A DNA stretch of 64,000 nucleotides from CAYXAA01 sp964462985 (GTDB lineage: Bacteria; Pseudomonadota; Alphaproteobacteria; Rhizobiales; Stappiaceae): positions 1 to 64,000 of the forward strand of contig CAYXAA010000001.1 in assembly GCA_964462985.1 (NCBI GenBank), written 5' to 3'. This document shows positions 1-7,019 of this stretch, in pieces. The position numbers were made by a program, and so were the translations under genes. Positions within the stretch are counted from its first letter, which is position 1, and each line of letters starts with the position of its first letter. The notes below the pieces were generated by a model, which saw only the letters and a program-made list of their open reading frames with translations, was not told the origin of the DNA and did no database searches.

Positions 1-103
1 GCATCGCTCAAGAGGGCCATCTGATGCTAGCGAGGGGAAAGATCGCGAAGGGTTGGCAACGTAGGGCCTGAACCCGCCCGCCAGGCCGAGGATGCGGGCA
101 CGT

Positions 104-1075
104 TCATGTGCGCAGTGCGGCCGTTGTGAACGCGGCGAGTTCTCGCCCGAACCGCTCCGGCTCCTCATAAAATGGGCTGTGGCCGCCTTCGTCGTAGATC
201 GAAAGGCGACTGTCCGGACGGAGTGCCTTGATCCGCTCCGACATGACCGTGCGAACCAACCGGTCATGACGCCCGTGTGTCAGCAGGATCGGCCCGGGAT
301 AATCCTGAAAGACGGGTTCGAGGTCTGTCGTTGTGGTCCTGACGAAGCCCTCGTTCACGGCGCGAGCCGTCATGCCGTTAACGACGAGCATTCGCTGCAG
401 TTCGATCTCCGTTGGTGCCTGGTGAAAGCATGCCTTGAGGAAATCGGCCGTCGCCGCCGTACGCTCCGCCAGGTCGTACGAGGTGGTGGTGCGGGTGAAG
501 GCAGCGGCCTCGCTGGTGAGGAGTTCGGGCGACAGCTTGGTGACGGCGCCGACCAGATTAATGGCTGCCACACGTGAACCGCCGAACTTGCGGAGATAGG
601 CTCCCGCGACATAGCCGCCCAGCGACCAGCCTACCAGCACGGGTCGGCGAAGGTTCGCTGCCGCGATCACGGCAGCCACGTCGTCTGCCCACCGGTCGGC
701 CTCGGAATAGGCGTCAAGGGTGGCGGGCTTGTCGGAGTCTCCATGCCCACGAAGGTCGAAGCGGACCAGACGAAAGCCCGCAAGTGCTGGATCGGCAAAT
801 TGCTTGTCCCAGCTCAGCCGGCTTTGCCGCAGGCCGTGGATGAAGAGGATCTCGGGAGCCTGCCGGTCGCCTTGCGCATCTCCCGTCAACCCCGTGCCGT
901 CGCTGGAGCGGACGGAAAAGACGTCTCGATCCGGCAGGCTTCCTGCCGCGGGGGCGGTCGCTCCGCTGGTTTGGTTCGGGTTTGCCCCAGTCTCGGCCTT
1001 TGCGGCGCGAGCGTCGAGAGCGAGCGCTGCGAAACCGGCTGCGCCGGCGAGAAATGTGCGTCGAGAGTGCCGCAT
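104..1075 (-). CDS. Tat-exported alpha/beta-fold hydrolase
   Basis: A 323-residue alpha/beta hydrolase that probably acts in the periplasm as an esterase, lactonase or haloperoxidase-like enzyme; the substrate is unknown. The N-terminus has a twin-arginine signal (SRRTFLAG, R5-R6) followed by an Ala-rich hydrophobic stretch. The fold's marks are all visible: oxyanion HG at residues 80-81, nucleophile elbow GWSLGG with Ser151, Asp271 in the GRHDRLV segment and His299 in EGGHSPF, so the triad is complete. The start is supported by GGAG about 9 bases upstream. The gene is divergent from a TetR-family regulator with about 77 bp between the starts, the usual arrangement for a locally regulated detoxifying hydrolase. 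Family assignment is firm; function is inferred only from context. Confidence 0.9.
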   Translation of the reverse strand: MRHSRRTFLAGAAGFAALALDARAAKAETGANPNQTSGATAPAAGSLPDRDVFSVRSSDGTGLTGDAQGDRQAPEILFIHGLRQSRLSWDKQFADPALAGFRLVRFDLRGHGDSDKPATLDAYSEADRWADDVAAVIAAANLRRPVLVGWSLGGYVAGAYLRKFGGSRVAAINLVGAVTKLSPELLTSEAAAFTRTTTSYDLAERTAATADFLKACFHQAPTEIELQRMLVVNGMTARAVNEGFVRTTTTDLEPVFQDYPGPILLTHGRHDRLVRTVMSERIKALRPDSRLSIYDEGGHSPFYEEPERFGRELAAFTTAALRT

Positions 1076-1094
1076 ACGAATGCTCCATGTTGTT

Positions 1095-1106
1095 TATCGA
1101 TCGATA
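1095..1106. promoter_or_regulatory. 12-bp perfect palindrome in the hydrolase-tetR intergenic region
   Basis: TATCGATCGATA reads the same on both strands and lies about 20 bases upstream of the hydrolase start. It could be an operator or part of the hydrolase promoter. Short palindromes of this kind also occur by chance, so it is weaker than the nearby GCTTGAC repeat. Confidence 0.3.
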
Positions 1107-1114
1107 TAAAATTT

Positions 1115-1134
1115 GCTTGACTGCGCTGTCAAGC
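1115..1134. promoter_or_regulatory. Inverted repeat, probable TetR operator
   Basis: GCTTGAC at 1115-1121 and GTCAAGC at 1128-1134 form a perfect 7-bp inverted repeat with a 6-bp spacer. It overlaps a possible -35 hexamer (TTGACT, 1117-1122) spaced 17 bp from TTTAGT (1140-1145) ahead of tetR. A repeat of this size placed over the promoter of a tetR gene and its divergent partner is the classic position for an autorepressor site. The link to this TetR is inferred. Confidence 0.55.
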
Positions 1135-1152
1135 TATTGTTTAGTGATCGCT

Positions 1153-1758
1153 ATGGAGCAGCATCCGAAATCGCGAGGCGGGCGGCCATGGAGTTTTGAT
1201 CGCGACAAGGCGGTCGAAACGGCAATGCGGCTGTTCTGGCGCCACGGCTATGAAGGCGTGTCTGTCGGAGACCTGACCAGGGCCATCGGGATTGCGCCTC
1301 CCAGCCTCTATGCCGCCTTCGGCAACAAGGCGGGCCTTTATCGGGAGGCGCTTGCCCGCTATGAGAACGGCATCGGCTACCTTGATCTGGGCTCCCTGCA
1401 ATCCGCGGCCACACTCGCCGAATCCGTGCGGCTCCTGCTGGAACGGGCGGTGGGGTCCGTCACCGATCCCGATCGCGAACGCGGCTGCATGATTTCAAGC
1501 GGCATGATCTCGTGTCATCCTGATCATGAGGAGATCGCCCGCGAAACGGCCGCAAGACGGCGCGTGATGCGCGATCTGATCGCGAGCGCGCTCGAACCAT
1601 TCGTCAAGGGGGAAGAAGCACTTCGAGTGGCCCGATACCTGGTCGCCGTTCTGCAGGGCATATCGATCCAGGCCAAAGATGGTGCAGACCGGGCCGAATT
1701 GCAGGAGATTGTCGAAGAGGTTGTCGCCGGCGTCGCTGCACGGCAATCCGGCCTTTGA
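1153..1758 (+). CDS. TetR/AcrR-family transcriptional regulator
   Basis: A 201-residue TetR-type repressor. The N-terminal helix-turn-helix spans about residues 15-62, with the family pattern VGDLTRAIGIAPPSLYAAFG followed by NKAGLY. The C-terminal ligand domain carries two cysteines (C112 and C121) near the GCMISSG segment; cysteines in this class can be redox or electrophile sensors (as in NemR), but that is speculation here. The reading frame is open further upstream to 982. I place the start at the ATG at 1153 because residues from there match the family's usual N-terminus and upstream translation would run through the operator. It probably represses itself and the divergent Tat-exported hydrolase. 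Confidence 0.88.
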   Translation: MEQHPKSRGGRPWSFDRDKAVETAMRLFWRHGYEGVSVGDLTRAIGIAPPSLYAAFGNKAGLYREALARYENGIGYLDLGSLQSAATLAESVRLLLERAVGSVTDPDRERGCMISSGMISCHPDHEEIARETAARRRVMRDLIASALEPFVKGEEALRVARYLVAVLQGISIQAKDGADRAELQEIVEEVVAGVAARQSGL

Positions 1759-2163
1759 GAAGTGCTCCTTGCACGCCGATCAAGCTGTGAATCGGCGCTC
1801 TCCATTGTGGTGTGGCGCAGTTCATGCCGAATGTGCCGGCACCGTCACCGATCTGGATGTCCAGCGGCGGTGACGGGCGCGACCACATGGGCGGATGCGA
1901 ACCGTTCTGGCCCAACGGGTTCACGAAAGGCAAGCGACGCGCACCGGCGCGTCCCACTCGGCCAGGCTGCAAGTGCTGGGGGGTGGATCCGCGCGATCGT
2001 CGCATCGCGTCTCCCCTTACGCTGGCCCGTCCGAGGGAACGGCGGCGGCGATCTCGGTGACAAGTACCGCGCGCTCACGGGTAGCGGGCGGACAAGTGGC
2101 GATGACCTCTCGCCACTTAAATTCAGCAATTCAGCATGAGCCTGTCTGACCGAGGCAACCCGG
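1759..2163. other. 405-bp gap between tetR and the SH3 gene, nothing recognised
   Basis: Several overlapping frames are open here, as expected in GC-rich DNA, but none has a convincing ribosome-binding site, a recognisable domain or balanced composition. A frame starting at 1812 has a slightly protein-like first 40 residues (PSPIWMSSGGDGRDH) and then becomes Arg/Pro-rich; it may be a remnant. No terminator with a T-tract was found. Confidence 0.4.
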
Positions 2164-2565
2164 TCAGTTTCCCGTCCATCGTTCCCATCTTCGGTCCATG
2201 CGGCGATGAACGCGGTACTGCACCCGCGCATCGCGCCGGGCTTCAACCCAGGGCGAAACGGTGGGCACGCGGTGATAGACCGTCGTGATCGGAACGGAAT
2301 ATCCCGGCGCCGTGTAGTGGATGTAGCTGGCGGAAACCCACCCGCGGTATCCCGCCCACACGACATCGCACCATGCCGGAGCAGGAAGGCAACCAACAAT
2401 GGTGATGGGTTGGCGGGCAGGGATGGCGGCCGCGACGGGATGCTGCGTCCCGGGACCGATCCGCAGGTTGACGGTGGCGGTGGTAACGCCCGGCTGCGCC
2501 ACTGCGGCCGTTCCGGTGAACACGATGGTTGCAACCGCAACCGTGAGCGCAGGTGCTCGCTTCAT
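2164..2565 (-). CDS. Secreted bacterial SH3 (SH3b) domain protein
   Basis: A 133-residue exported protein. It starts with a signal peptide ending near TAAVAQ, followed by one SH3_3-type domain at about residues 27-85 with the typical NLRIGPGTQHPVAAAIP and GWVSASYIHY signatures. The remaining tail is rich in Arg and Tyr. SH3b domains usually bind peptidoglycan or mediate periplasmic interactions. AGGAGA lies at the right distance before the start. It is 39 bp downstream of the EF-hand gene on the same strand and is probably co-transcribed with it. No catalytic role can be read. Confidence 0.8.
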   Translation of the reverse strand: MKRAPALTVAVATIVFTGTAAVAQPGVTTATVNLRIGPGTQHPVAAAIPARQPITIVGCLPAPAWCDVVWAGYRGWVSASYIHYTAPGYSVPITTVYHRVPTVSPWVEARRDARVQYRVHRRMDRRWERWTGN

Positions 2566-2604
2566 CTTCGTCTCCTGATGGTCGTTAAGGCATGTGACGT
2601 CCGC

Positions 2605-3039
2605 TCAGCGCGACGGTCGTGCTCGCAGCGCGTTCAATTCGCGGAGCGACAGCGAAGCATCTCCGTTGACATCCGCGCGTCTGACGCGATCTGGAATGAA
2701 CCGGGAAAACTCGTCCCGCGAGACGCGGCCGTCGCGGTCAACGTCCATGCGCCTGGCCTGCGCGGCGACGTCGCCGGCAAATGCGGCCGGTTGCCGTTGC
2801 CGGCGCCTGGCTTGTTGCACGGCGGCTCGTACCTCGTCGGCTTCGAGAAATCCATTGCGGTTGGTGTCGAACCGGTCGAACAGCGTGGCGCGAGCCCGCG
2901 CAATTTCGGAGAACTGGATCATCCGGTCGCCATTTTGATCCAGTCGGCGAAAAACCTCCCGGGCACGAGGGGCATCTGAAGCACTGGCGGTCCCGATGCC
3001 GAGCAGCACGAGGGCAAGAGAAAGCAGCAGCTTGGTCAT
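2605..3039 (-). CDS. Secreted EF-hand calcium-binding protein (copy A)
   Basis: A 144-residue exported protein with a signal peptide (MTKLLLSLALVLLG, cleavage near ASA) and four EF-hand loops: DQNGDRMIQFSE, DTNRNGFLEADE, DVDRDGRVSRDE and DVNGDASLSLRE. Each keeps most of the Asp/Asn ligands and the final Glu. The family (calmodulin-like periplasmic EF-hand proteins) senses or buffers Ca2+; a downstream partner is unknown. An in-frame codon at 3075 would add 12 residues, but the ATG at 3039 has CCAGGAG about 9 bases upstream and begins a clean signal peptide. It is divergent from a similar EF-hand gene, with identical outward-facing sequence motifs in the shared promoter region. Confidence 0.85.
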   Translation of the reverse strand: MTKLLLSLALVLLGIGTASASDAPRAREVFRRLDQNGDRMIQFSEIARARATLFDRFDTNRNGFLEADEVRAAVQQARRRQRQPAAFAGDVAAQARRMDVDRDGRVSRDEFSRFIPDRVRRADVNGDASLSLRELNALRARPSR

Positions 3040-3105
3040 ACGCGAGGCTCCTGGAGGTGCCGGGGTGGCGTTCATGTCCGGCTCTTACGCAGCTCCTCGC
3101 CATGT

Positions 3106-3145
3106 CCTACGCGCTGTCTTAGCCAGATCCGTCCGGGCGCGTAGG
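3106..3145. promoter_or_regulatory. Outward-facing repeats between divergent EF-hand genes, possible ECF promoter elements
   Basis: CCTACGCGC at 3106-3114 and GCGCGTAGG at 3137-3145 are a perfect 9-bp inverted repeat with a 22-bp spacer. Read outward on each strand they give the same 10-mer, GCGCGTAGGA, ahead of each EF-hand gene. A shared CGTA-containing element at about -10 position on both sides would fit an ECF-type promoter and the ECF sigma gene lies 1 kb away. It could equally be a regulator's operator. No matching -35 pair is obvious. Confidence 0.4.
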
Positions 3146-3207
3146 AGGGGACGGTGCTTTCTCGTATGCGCGACAGGATCGACATCGTCCCGAAGAAAGG
3201 ACTGGTC

Positions 3208-3645
3208 ATGAACACCGCCTCAGCCGCACTCGCCGCCCTTGTCCTTCATGCCGTGGTATCCGGCGCCGCCTGTGCCGAAGGACTGTCCGCCACGCCATTG
3301 CTCGACCGGATCGATACCGAAAGAGACGGCAGTATCTCCCGGGACGAGATCATTGCGGCCCGAAACCGGCTCTTTGAACGACTTGACCTCGACGGCGACG
3401 GCAAGCTGGATCTCGGCGAAGTCGACCAACTGCGCGAGGCGATCATGGATCGGGCCATCGCCCTTCAGGCCCGGCTGGGCAATCAATGGCGACGCCTGGA
3501 CGCCAACGGCGACGGGACGGTTTCTGCCGAGGAATTTCAGACTCGGACACCGCTCTTCGATCTGGCCGACCGCGATGGCGACGGTCAGATCTCGGCGGCC
3601 GAATTTGCCCTGCTTCGCAGCCTTTTCACCGGCCGCTCCGGTTGA
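3208..3645 (+). CDS. Secreted EF-hand calcium-binding protein (copy B)
   Basis: A 145-residue exported protein with a signal peptide ending near GAACA and four EF-hand loops: DTERDGSISRDE, DLDGDGKLDLGE, DANGDGTVSAEE and DRDGDGQISAAE. The loops are closer to consensus than those of copy A, so Ca2+ binding is likely. The frame is open to 3154, but the ATG at 3208 has AAAGGA upstream and starts the signal peptide. With copy A it makes a divergent paralogous pair, and it is the first plus-strand gene of a run that continues with two tiny ORFs, an ECF sigma factor, a membrane protein and a periplasmic sensor. A calcium- or metal-responsive role is inferred from that context. Confidence 0.85.
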   Translation: MNTASAALAALVLHAVVSGAACAEGLSATPLLDRIDTERDGSISRDEIIAARNRLFERLDLDGDGKLDLGEVDQLREAIMDRAIALQARLGNQWRRLDANGDGTVSAEEFQTRTPLFDLADRDGDGQISAAEFALLRSLFTGRSG

Positions 3646-3687
3646 TCTGGCGAATTCCCCCGTCGTGGCCCAAAAGGGGAGCGTCTT

Positions 3688-3843
3688 ATGAGCGTAGCGA
3701 TCAAAACGCGGGAGAGAGCCAGGCAGCACGCCGGCGTGCCGAACCTGCCCGCGCCGCAGACGGTAAGGTCGGCGGCGGCACGGCACATAGAAGGAGCCGG
3801 CGTGGTCCGCCAAATTTCGCAGCGCGACCATCCGGCCCGTTGA
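3688..3843 (+). CDS. Putative small protein (51 aa) upstream of the ECF sigma gene
   Basis: A 51-residue ORF starting MSVAIKTRERARQ, with a strong GGGGAG ribosome-binding site 7 bases before its ATG. It is basic (many Arg), has no signal peptide or membrane segment, and I recognise no family. Its stop codon overlaps the ATG of the next small ORF by one base (TGATG at 3841-3845), a usual sign of translational coupling. It may be a small regulatory protein or a leader peptide that sets sigma-factor synthesis. Chance cannot be excluded at this length. Confidence 0.35.
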   Translation: MSVAIKTRERARQHAGVPNLPAPQTVRSAAARHIEGAGVVRQISQRDHPAR

Positions 3844-4073
3844 TGCGTGTTGCCTTGGAAAGCGCCGGGACTCGTTTGGCCGCGTCGCCACTCGCCGGCA
3901 TCGCGACCGCCGGCCGTCGTCGCTGTTCGGCCACCGGTCGAGAGGAGCGTGTGGGGCTGGGGGAGCGCGCCGCGGCACGAGGACCGCTCCGGCTGCACTC
4001 GGCTGCCAGCCACACGGCCGGGCGAAGGCAGGCTTGTCGATACCCATCGCCGCTGGAGATCGGAGTGGCGTGA
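3843..4073 (+). CDS. Putative small Arg/Ala-rich ORF (76 aa) coupled to the ECF sigma gene
   Basis: This frame starts with the ATG of the TGATG overlap at 3841-3845 and ends in the GTGA overlap at 4070-4073, where the GTG is the best start of the sigma gene. The product is rich in Arg, Ala and Gly, with no visible domain, and third-position GC is lower than in neighbouring genes, which argues against a conserved protein. Ribosomes that finish this ORF would be placed to restart at the sigma GTG, so it may act mainly as a translational relay. Confidence 0.27.
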   Translation: MRVALESAGTRLAASPLAGIATAGRRRCSATGREERVGLGERAAARGPLRLHSAASHTAGRRQACRYPSPLEIGVA

Positions 4074-4687
4074 GCAGCGCGAGAACCCGCAGTGACGGCG
4101 GCAGACCTGGTGAGGATGAACGCCTCCTTATCCGTGTGGCCGAGGGCGACCAGACCGCGCTCGCGCGGCTCATCGACCGCCATGGACGGGGATTGCGCAT
4201 CTTCGCGGCCCGCTACCTTGGCAGCGCTGCCGATGCTGAGGATCTCGTGCAGGATGTCTTTCTCACCGTATGGAGGCAGGCTGGGCGCTTTGATCCAGGC
4301 AAGGGACGGGCCTCGACCTGGCTCTACCGGATCACGGCCAATCGCTGCGTCGACGCCCGCCGGAGGCGCAGTTTCCGCGCATTCATCGGCCTTGATGACG
4401 TCGAGGACAGCATCGCAGGTGAGGAGCCGGAACCCGATGCCCGGGTTGGCGCCCGGCAGGAACTTGCTGCCGTTTACCACGGCCTGTTCCGGCTGCCCGA
4501 GCGGCAGCGCATGGCGGTGCTGCTGCGCGCGGTGGCCGATCTGGACGTTCCGGCCATCGCCGAGGTGATGGGCGCGAGCGCAGGCTCTGTCGAGCAGTTG
4601 CTGGTGCGCGCCAGGCGCACCTTGCGGGAGCGCATCGCAAGAGTGCAAGAGGATCGCGAAAGGAAAAGCCGTTATGACCGGGGATGA
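4070..4687 (+). CDS. ECF-family RNA polymerase sigma factor
   Basis: A 205-residue extracytoplasmic-function sigma factor. Region 2 covers about residues 31-100, with the core-binding and -10 recognition signature DAEDLVQDVFLTVWRQ and STWLYRITANRCVD. Region 4 covers about 133-185, with LPERQRMAVLLR and the helix-turn-helix around IAEVMGASAGSVEQLLVRAR. The open frame extends to a TTG at 4034, but the GTG at 4070 has GGAG at good spacing and is joined to the preceding small ORF by GTGA. The stop overlaps the next gene's start by 14 bases. Neighbours (membrane protein, periplasmic sensor, EF-hand proteins) suggest a CnrH-like system that answers a periplasmic metal or envelope signal. Confidence 0.9.
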   Translation: MSSARTRSDGGRPGEDERLLIRVAEGDQTALARLIDRHGRGLRIFAARYLGSAADAEDLVQDVFLTVWRQAGRFDPGKGRASTWLYRITANRCVDARRRRSFRAFIGLDDVEDSIAGEEPEPDARVGARQELAAVYHGLFRLPERQRMAVLLRAVADLDVPAIAEVMGASAGSVEQLLVRARRTLRERIARVQEDRERKSRYDRG

Positions 4688-5114
4688 GTTTGACCACCTG
4701 AGGCGCCGCTTCGGCTCCGATGTCGACACCTGGCCCGCCCCGTACCGGCAGGAGGCGCAGCTGTTCCTGGTCGAAGGGGGCAACGCATCTGGGCGTGACA
4801 GCGACACCCATCTCGACCGGCTTGTGCTGGAAGCTGCCTTGATGGAGACCGATGAGGCGGCCCTGACACGAAAGGTTCTGGCGCGTCTGAACAGGAAGCG
4901 GTGGCCGGCCTTCCTGTTGCACTCTCTGCCGCTGTCCTGGCGCCTTGCTGCGACCGCAGCGGGAGTTCTTGCGGTGATCGTAGCGGCCGGCATCGGCGGA
5001 TTTGCCGTCGCGGGAGCGGGAAGACTTGACGATGCGCTGCTCTCCTTCGCCATCGGCGATCCCGGTATCATCGCCGAAGATCTGTTCAGTCCCTTCGCTC
5101 AAGGCTTGGGTTAG
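4674..5114 (+). CDS. Single-pass membrane protein, candidate anti-sigma factor
   Basis: A 146-residue protein with an acidic cytoplasmic N-terminal part (about 1-80), one membrane helix (about 88-112, LAATAAGVLAVIVAAG) and a short periplasmic tail. This layout, and the 14-bp overlap with the ECF sigma gene, is that of a small anti-sigma factor such as CnrY, although I do not see a zinc-binding anti-sigma motif (HxxxCxxC). The N-terminus (DEFDHLRRRFGSDVDTWP) resembles short hypothetical proteins next to ECF genes in alphaproteobacteria. Role inferred from position and topology. Confidence 0.72.
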   Translation: MTGDEFDHLRRRFGSDVDTWPAPYRQEAQLFLVEGGNASGRDSDTHLDRLVLEAALMETDEAALTRKVLARLNRKRWPAFLLHSLPLSWRLAATAAGVLAVIVAAGIGGFAVAGAGRLDDALLSFAIGDPGIIAEDLFSPFAQGLG

Positions 5115-5119
5115 GAGCA

Positions 5120-5518
5120 ATGGTCGTGACCCGACGTTCTTGGCTTCGACTGGCGTTGCTGGCTGCGCTTTTCCTGTCCCTGGCGGCAAATGCCTTCCTC
5201 GTCGGCTATGTGACAAGGACCATGAGCACAGCTCCGGGCCTGGGCGGACTCGCTGAGCGCGCCGTCCGAACCTACCCTGCCGATGTGCGTGCAGAGTTCC
5301 GCCAACTGCTGCGCGACAACCGCCCACAAACGCGCGCCGCCCTGCAGAGATTGCGTGAGGCGCGGCAGGAGCTTGCAGCAGCCGCCCGAGCCGAGCCGCT
5401 GGACGAGGCCGAGGTGGAACGAGCGATGGCGGGTGTTCGGCAGTCGACCGACGACCTGCTGCGACTGATGCACGAGTTCTTGCTCGAAGCCCTGCAAAGG
5501 ACACGTCGCGCCACGTAG
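5120..5518 (+). CDS. Membrane-anchored periplasmic sensor of the heavy-metal resistance (CnrX/CpxP-like) family
   Basis: A 132-residue protein with an N-terminal anchor (about residues 8-30) and a helical periplasmic domain full of Arg, Glu and Gln, with the typical pattern of a first helix (VRAEFRQLLRDNRPQT), a hinge and a second long helix (RQSTDDLLRLMHEFLLEAL). This matches the Metal_resist / periplasmic heavy-metal-sensor family. It follows the membrane protein by 5 bp. A GTG at 5126 has better spacing to the AGGAG than the ATG at 5120, so the true protein may be two residues shorter. Together with the sigma and anti-sigma genes it resembles cnrYXH rearranged. There is no obvious His/Met metal cluster, so the signal may not be a metal. 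Confidence 0.75.
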   Translation: MVVTRRSWLRLALLAALFLSLAANAFLVGYVTRTMSTAPGLGGLAERAVRTYPADVRAEFRQLLRDNRPQTRAALQRLREARQELAAAARAEPLDEAEVERAMAGVRQSTDDLLRLMHEFLLEALQRTRRAT

Positions 5519-5581
5519 GGGCCATTGCCGCCCCGCAACCAGGCTGCGCTTCATTCGCGTCGGCGGTTTCTGGGCTCGAGG

Positions 5582-5603
5582 CCGTTGCGCGCAGCCGCAA
5601 CGG
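5582..5603. terminator. Hairpin downstream of the sigma/sensor operon
   Basis: CCGTTGCG (5582-5589) and CGCAACGG (5596-5603) form a perfect 8-bp stem with a 6-base loop 64 bases after the sensor gene's stop. No T-tract follows on either strand, so it is a weak terminator or mRNA-stability element. Confidence 0.3.
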
Positions 5604-5689
5604 TCGCACGTGGCCCGACCGCGACCGAAAGCTCGACCTGCACACGAGCACGATTCGCCACCTGACGCGCATACTGACGCGCTCGACTG

Positions 5690-5845
5690 CCTGCGCACCG
5701 ACAAGGCGCGGGGGCCAAACGCGCCGAGCGTGCCGGTAGCTTGCGGCCCGCCTATTGCACCGCGATCGGCAAGGTCCTCTTGTCGGGGCGCACGAACGAC
5801 GTCTATGACGAGTTCGACGCGGAGATAAACTTCGCCTGATAACGC
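5690..5845 (+). pseudogene. Remnant of an IclR-family regulator
   Basis: The plus-strand frame ending in the TGA near 5837 encodes RAGSLRPAYCTAIGKVLLSG and then an acidic stretch. PAYCTAIGKVLLS matches the highly characteristic start of the IclR effector-binding domain (usually PAHCTALGKALLA). There is no upstream helix-turn-helix domain in frame, and the sequence stops about 20 residues after the motif, where an intact protein would continue for over 100 residues. The rest (5840-5930) may hold a further decayed piece in another frame. IclR genes commonly sit beside the metabolic gene they control, here the SDR gene 130 bp downstream. The boundaries are approximate. Confidence 0.5.
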
Positions 5846-5975
5846 AGAACCTGCTGCGCGATGCACAATCGCTGCGGATCCAGGTCGATAACGCGCTCTA
5901 TCGCCGCGGAAGTCCGGGATCATCCTGGCTACCGTGCGGGTGAGGCTCAGGCGACAACTCGGAGAATGCGCTCCA

Positions 5976-6758
5976 ATGGCTGAGTTAACAGGCAAGGTCG
6001 CGCTGGTAACGGGGGCCAGCAAAGGGATCGGACGGGCAATCGCTTCGCGACTGGCAGCCGAAGGCTGCGATGTCGCCCTGGTGTCCCGGAACGCGGACGT
6101 CCTTTCCGCCGCCGCAGACGAGATCGCTGCGCGTCATGGCGTACGCGCGATGGCCATCGCCGCGGATCTCGTCACGGAAGCGGGCTGCAACGATGCGGCC
6201 GAAAAGGCGCTGGCCGCGTTCGGCGGGATTGACATTCTCGTCAACTGCGCCGGCGACACGAAGGCGGGCGTCTTCCCCGCGCAACCGGACGCAGACTGGA
6301 CGAGCGGCTTCGCCCTCAAGTTCTTCGGTGCGGTGCGTCTGGCCCGAGCGCTCTGGGCAACGCTCAAGGCGAGGCACGGGACCGTCATCAATATCGGCGG
6401 CGCGGCGGCGTACACGCCATCACCCGGCTTCATGGTCGGCGGCGCCGTCAACGCGGCACTGGCGCATTTCACCAAGGCCCTTTCGAAACAGGGGTTGGTG
6501 GACGACGTCAACGTCAACATCATCCACCCCGGCGCGACGATCACTGAGCGCATGGACACGCTGGTGCGGCAGGAGGCCGCCGCCTCGGGACTGTCAGAGG
6601 AGGAGGTGCGGCGGCGCAACCGAGAACAGGCGGGGATACGCCGGCTCGGCACGCCGGAAGACATTGCCGAGGCAGTCGCCTTCCTCTGTTCGCCCCGCGC
6701 CCGCCACATCCAGGGCGTCGGCATCGCCATCGACGGCGGCGCGACGCCCGGACTTTGA
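5976..6758 (+). CDS. SDR-family protein with degenerate catalytic site
   Basis: A 260-residue classical-length short-chain dehydrogenase/reductase. The cofactor motifs are intact: TGASKGIG at about 12-19 and NCAG at 90-93. The usual Ser-Tyr-Lys triad is not: where YxxxK should be, the aligned sequence is GGAVN (residues 155-159), followed by the normal AALAHFTKAL helix, and the Ser strand reads INIGGAAAY. C-terminal motifs (HPGATITERM, and GVGIAIDGGATPGL) are normal. I start at the ATG at 5976 because the Rossmann motif then lies at its usual distance. It may bind NAD(P)H without standard oxidoreduction, or use another mechanism. The remnant of an IclR regulator lies upstream. Confidence 0.87.
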   Translation: MAELTGKVALVTGASKGIGRAIASRLAAEGCDVALVSRNADVLSAAADEIAARHGVRAMAIAADLVTEAGCNDAAEKALAAFGGIDILVNCAGDTKAGVFPAQPDADWTSGFALKFFGAVRLARALWATLKARHGTVINIGGAAAYTPSPGFMVGGAVNAALAHFTKALSKQGLVDDVNVNIIHPGATITERMDTLVRQEAAASGLSEEEVRRRNREQAGIRRLGTPEDIAEAVAFLCSPRARHIQGVGIAIDGGATPGL

Positions 6759-7019
6759 CCGGGGCCGTACGCTCGCCAGACGACGGGCTCCCTACCGCTT
6801 GCAGGCGTCCGCTCGCGTCTTCAAGGAGATGCGAACATGGGGTGGGCGCGAATCGAGACCGAGCAAAGCCGTCGGGACCCGGCGCTTGTCGTTATCGCGC
6901 TTCTGCAGACATCGGTGCGGGGCAGGCAAGGCATCGGGCTGGCATCCTGCCGCCGTTGCCTGTGGCCAAATTTGGGGCACGCACGCAAGGCGTCATGCGC
7001 AGACCGCGGCACTCGAAGA
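6759..7019. other. Gap between the SDR gene and tRNA-His, nothing recognised
   Basis: About 260 bases with no convincing ORF. The short frames are Arg-rich and lack ribosome-binding sites. The last part feeds into the likely tRNA terminator region. Confidence 0.4.

Noticed and set aside
1..103. Possible gene end at the left edge
   Set aside because: Too short to read; no frame there continues into a recognisable protein and no terminator is visible.
1812..2060. An 82-codon plus-strand ORF after tetR with a partly protein-like start
   Set aside because: The second half is Arg/Pro repeats, no ribosome-binding site and no recognised family; kept only as a note in the gap entry.
5610..5828. A 72-codon ORF in the gap before the SDR gene as a real gene
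   Set aside because: It runs in a different frame from the IclR-like motif and has low-complexity composition; the remnant explanation is better.
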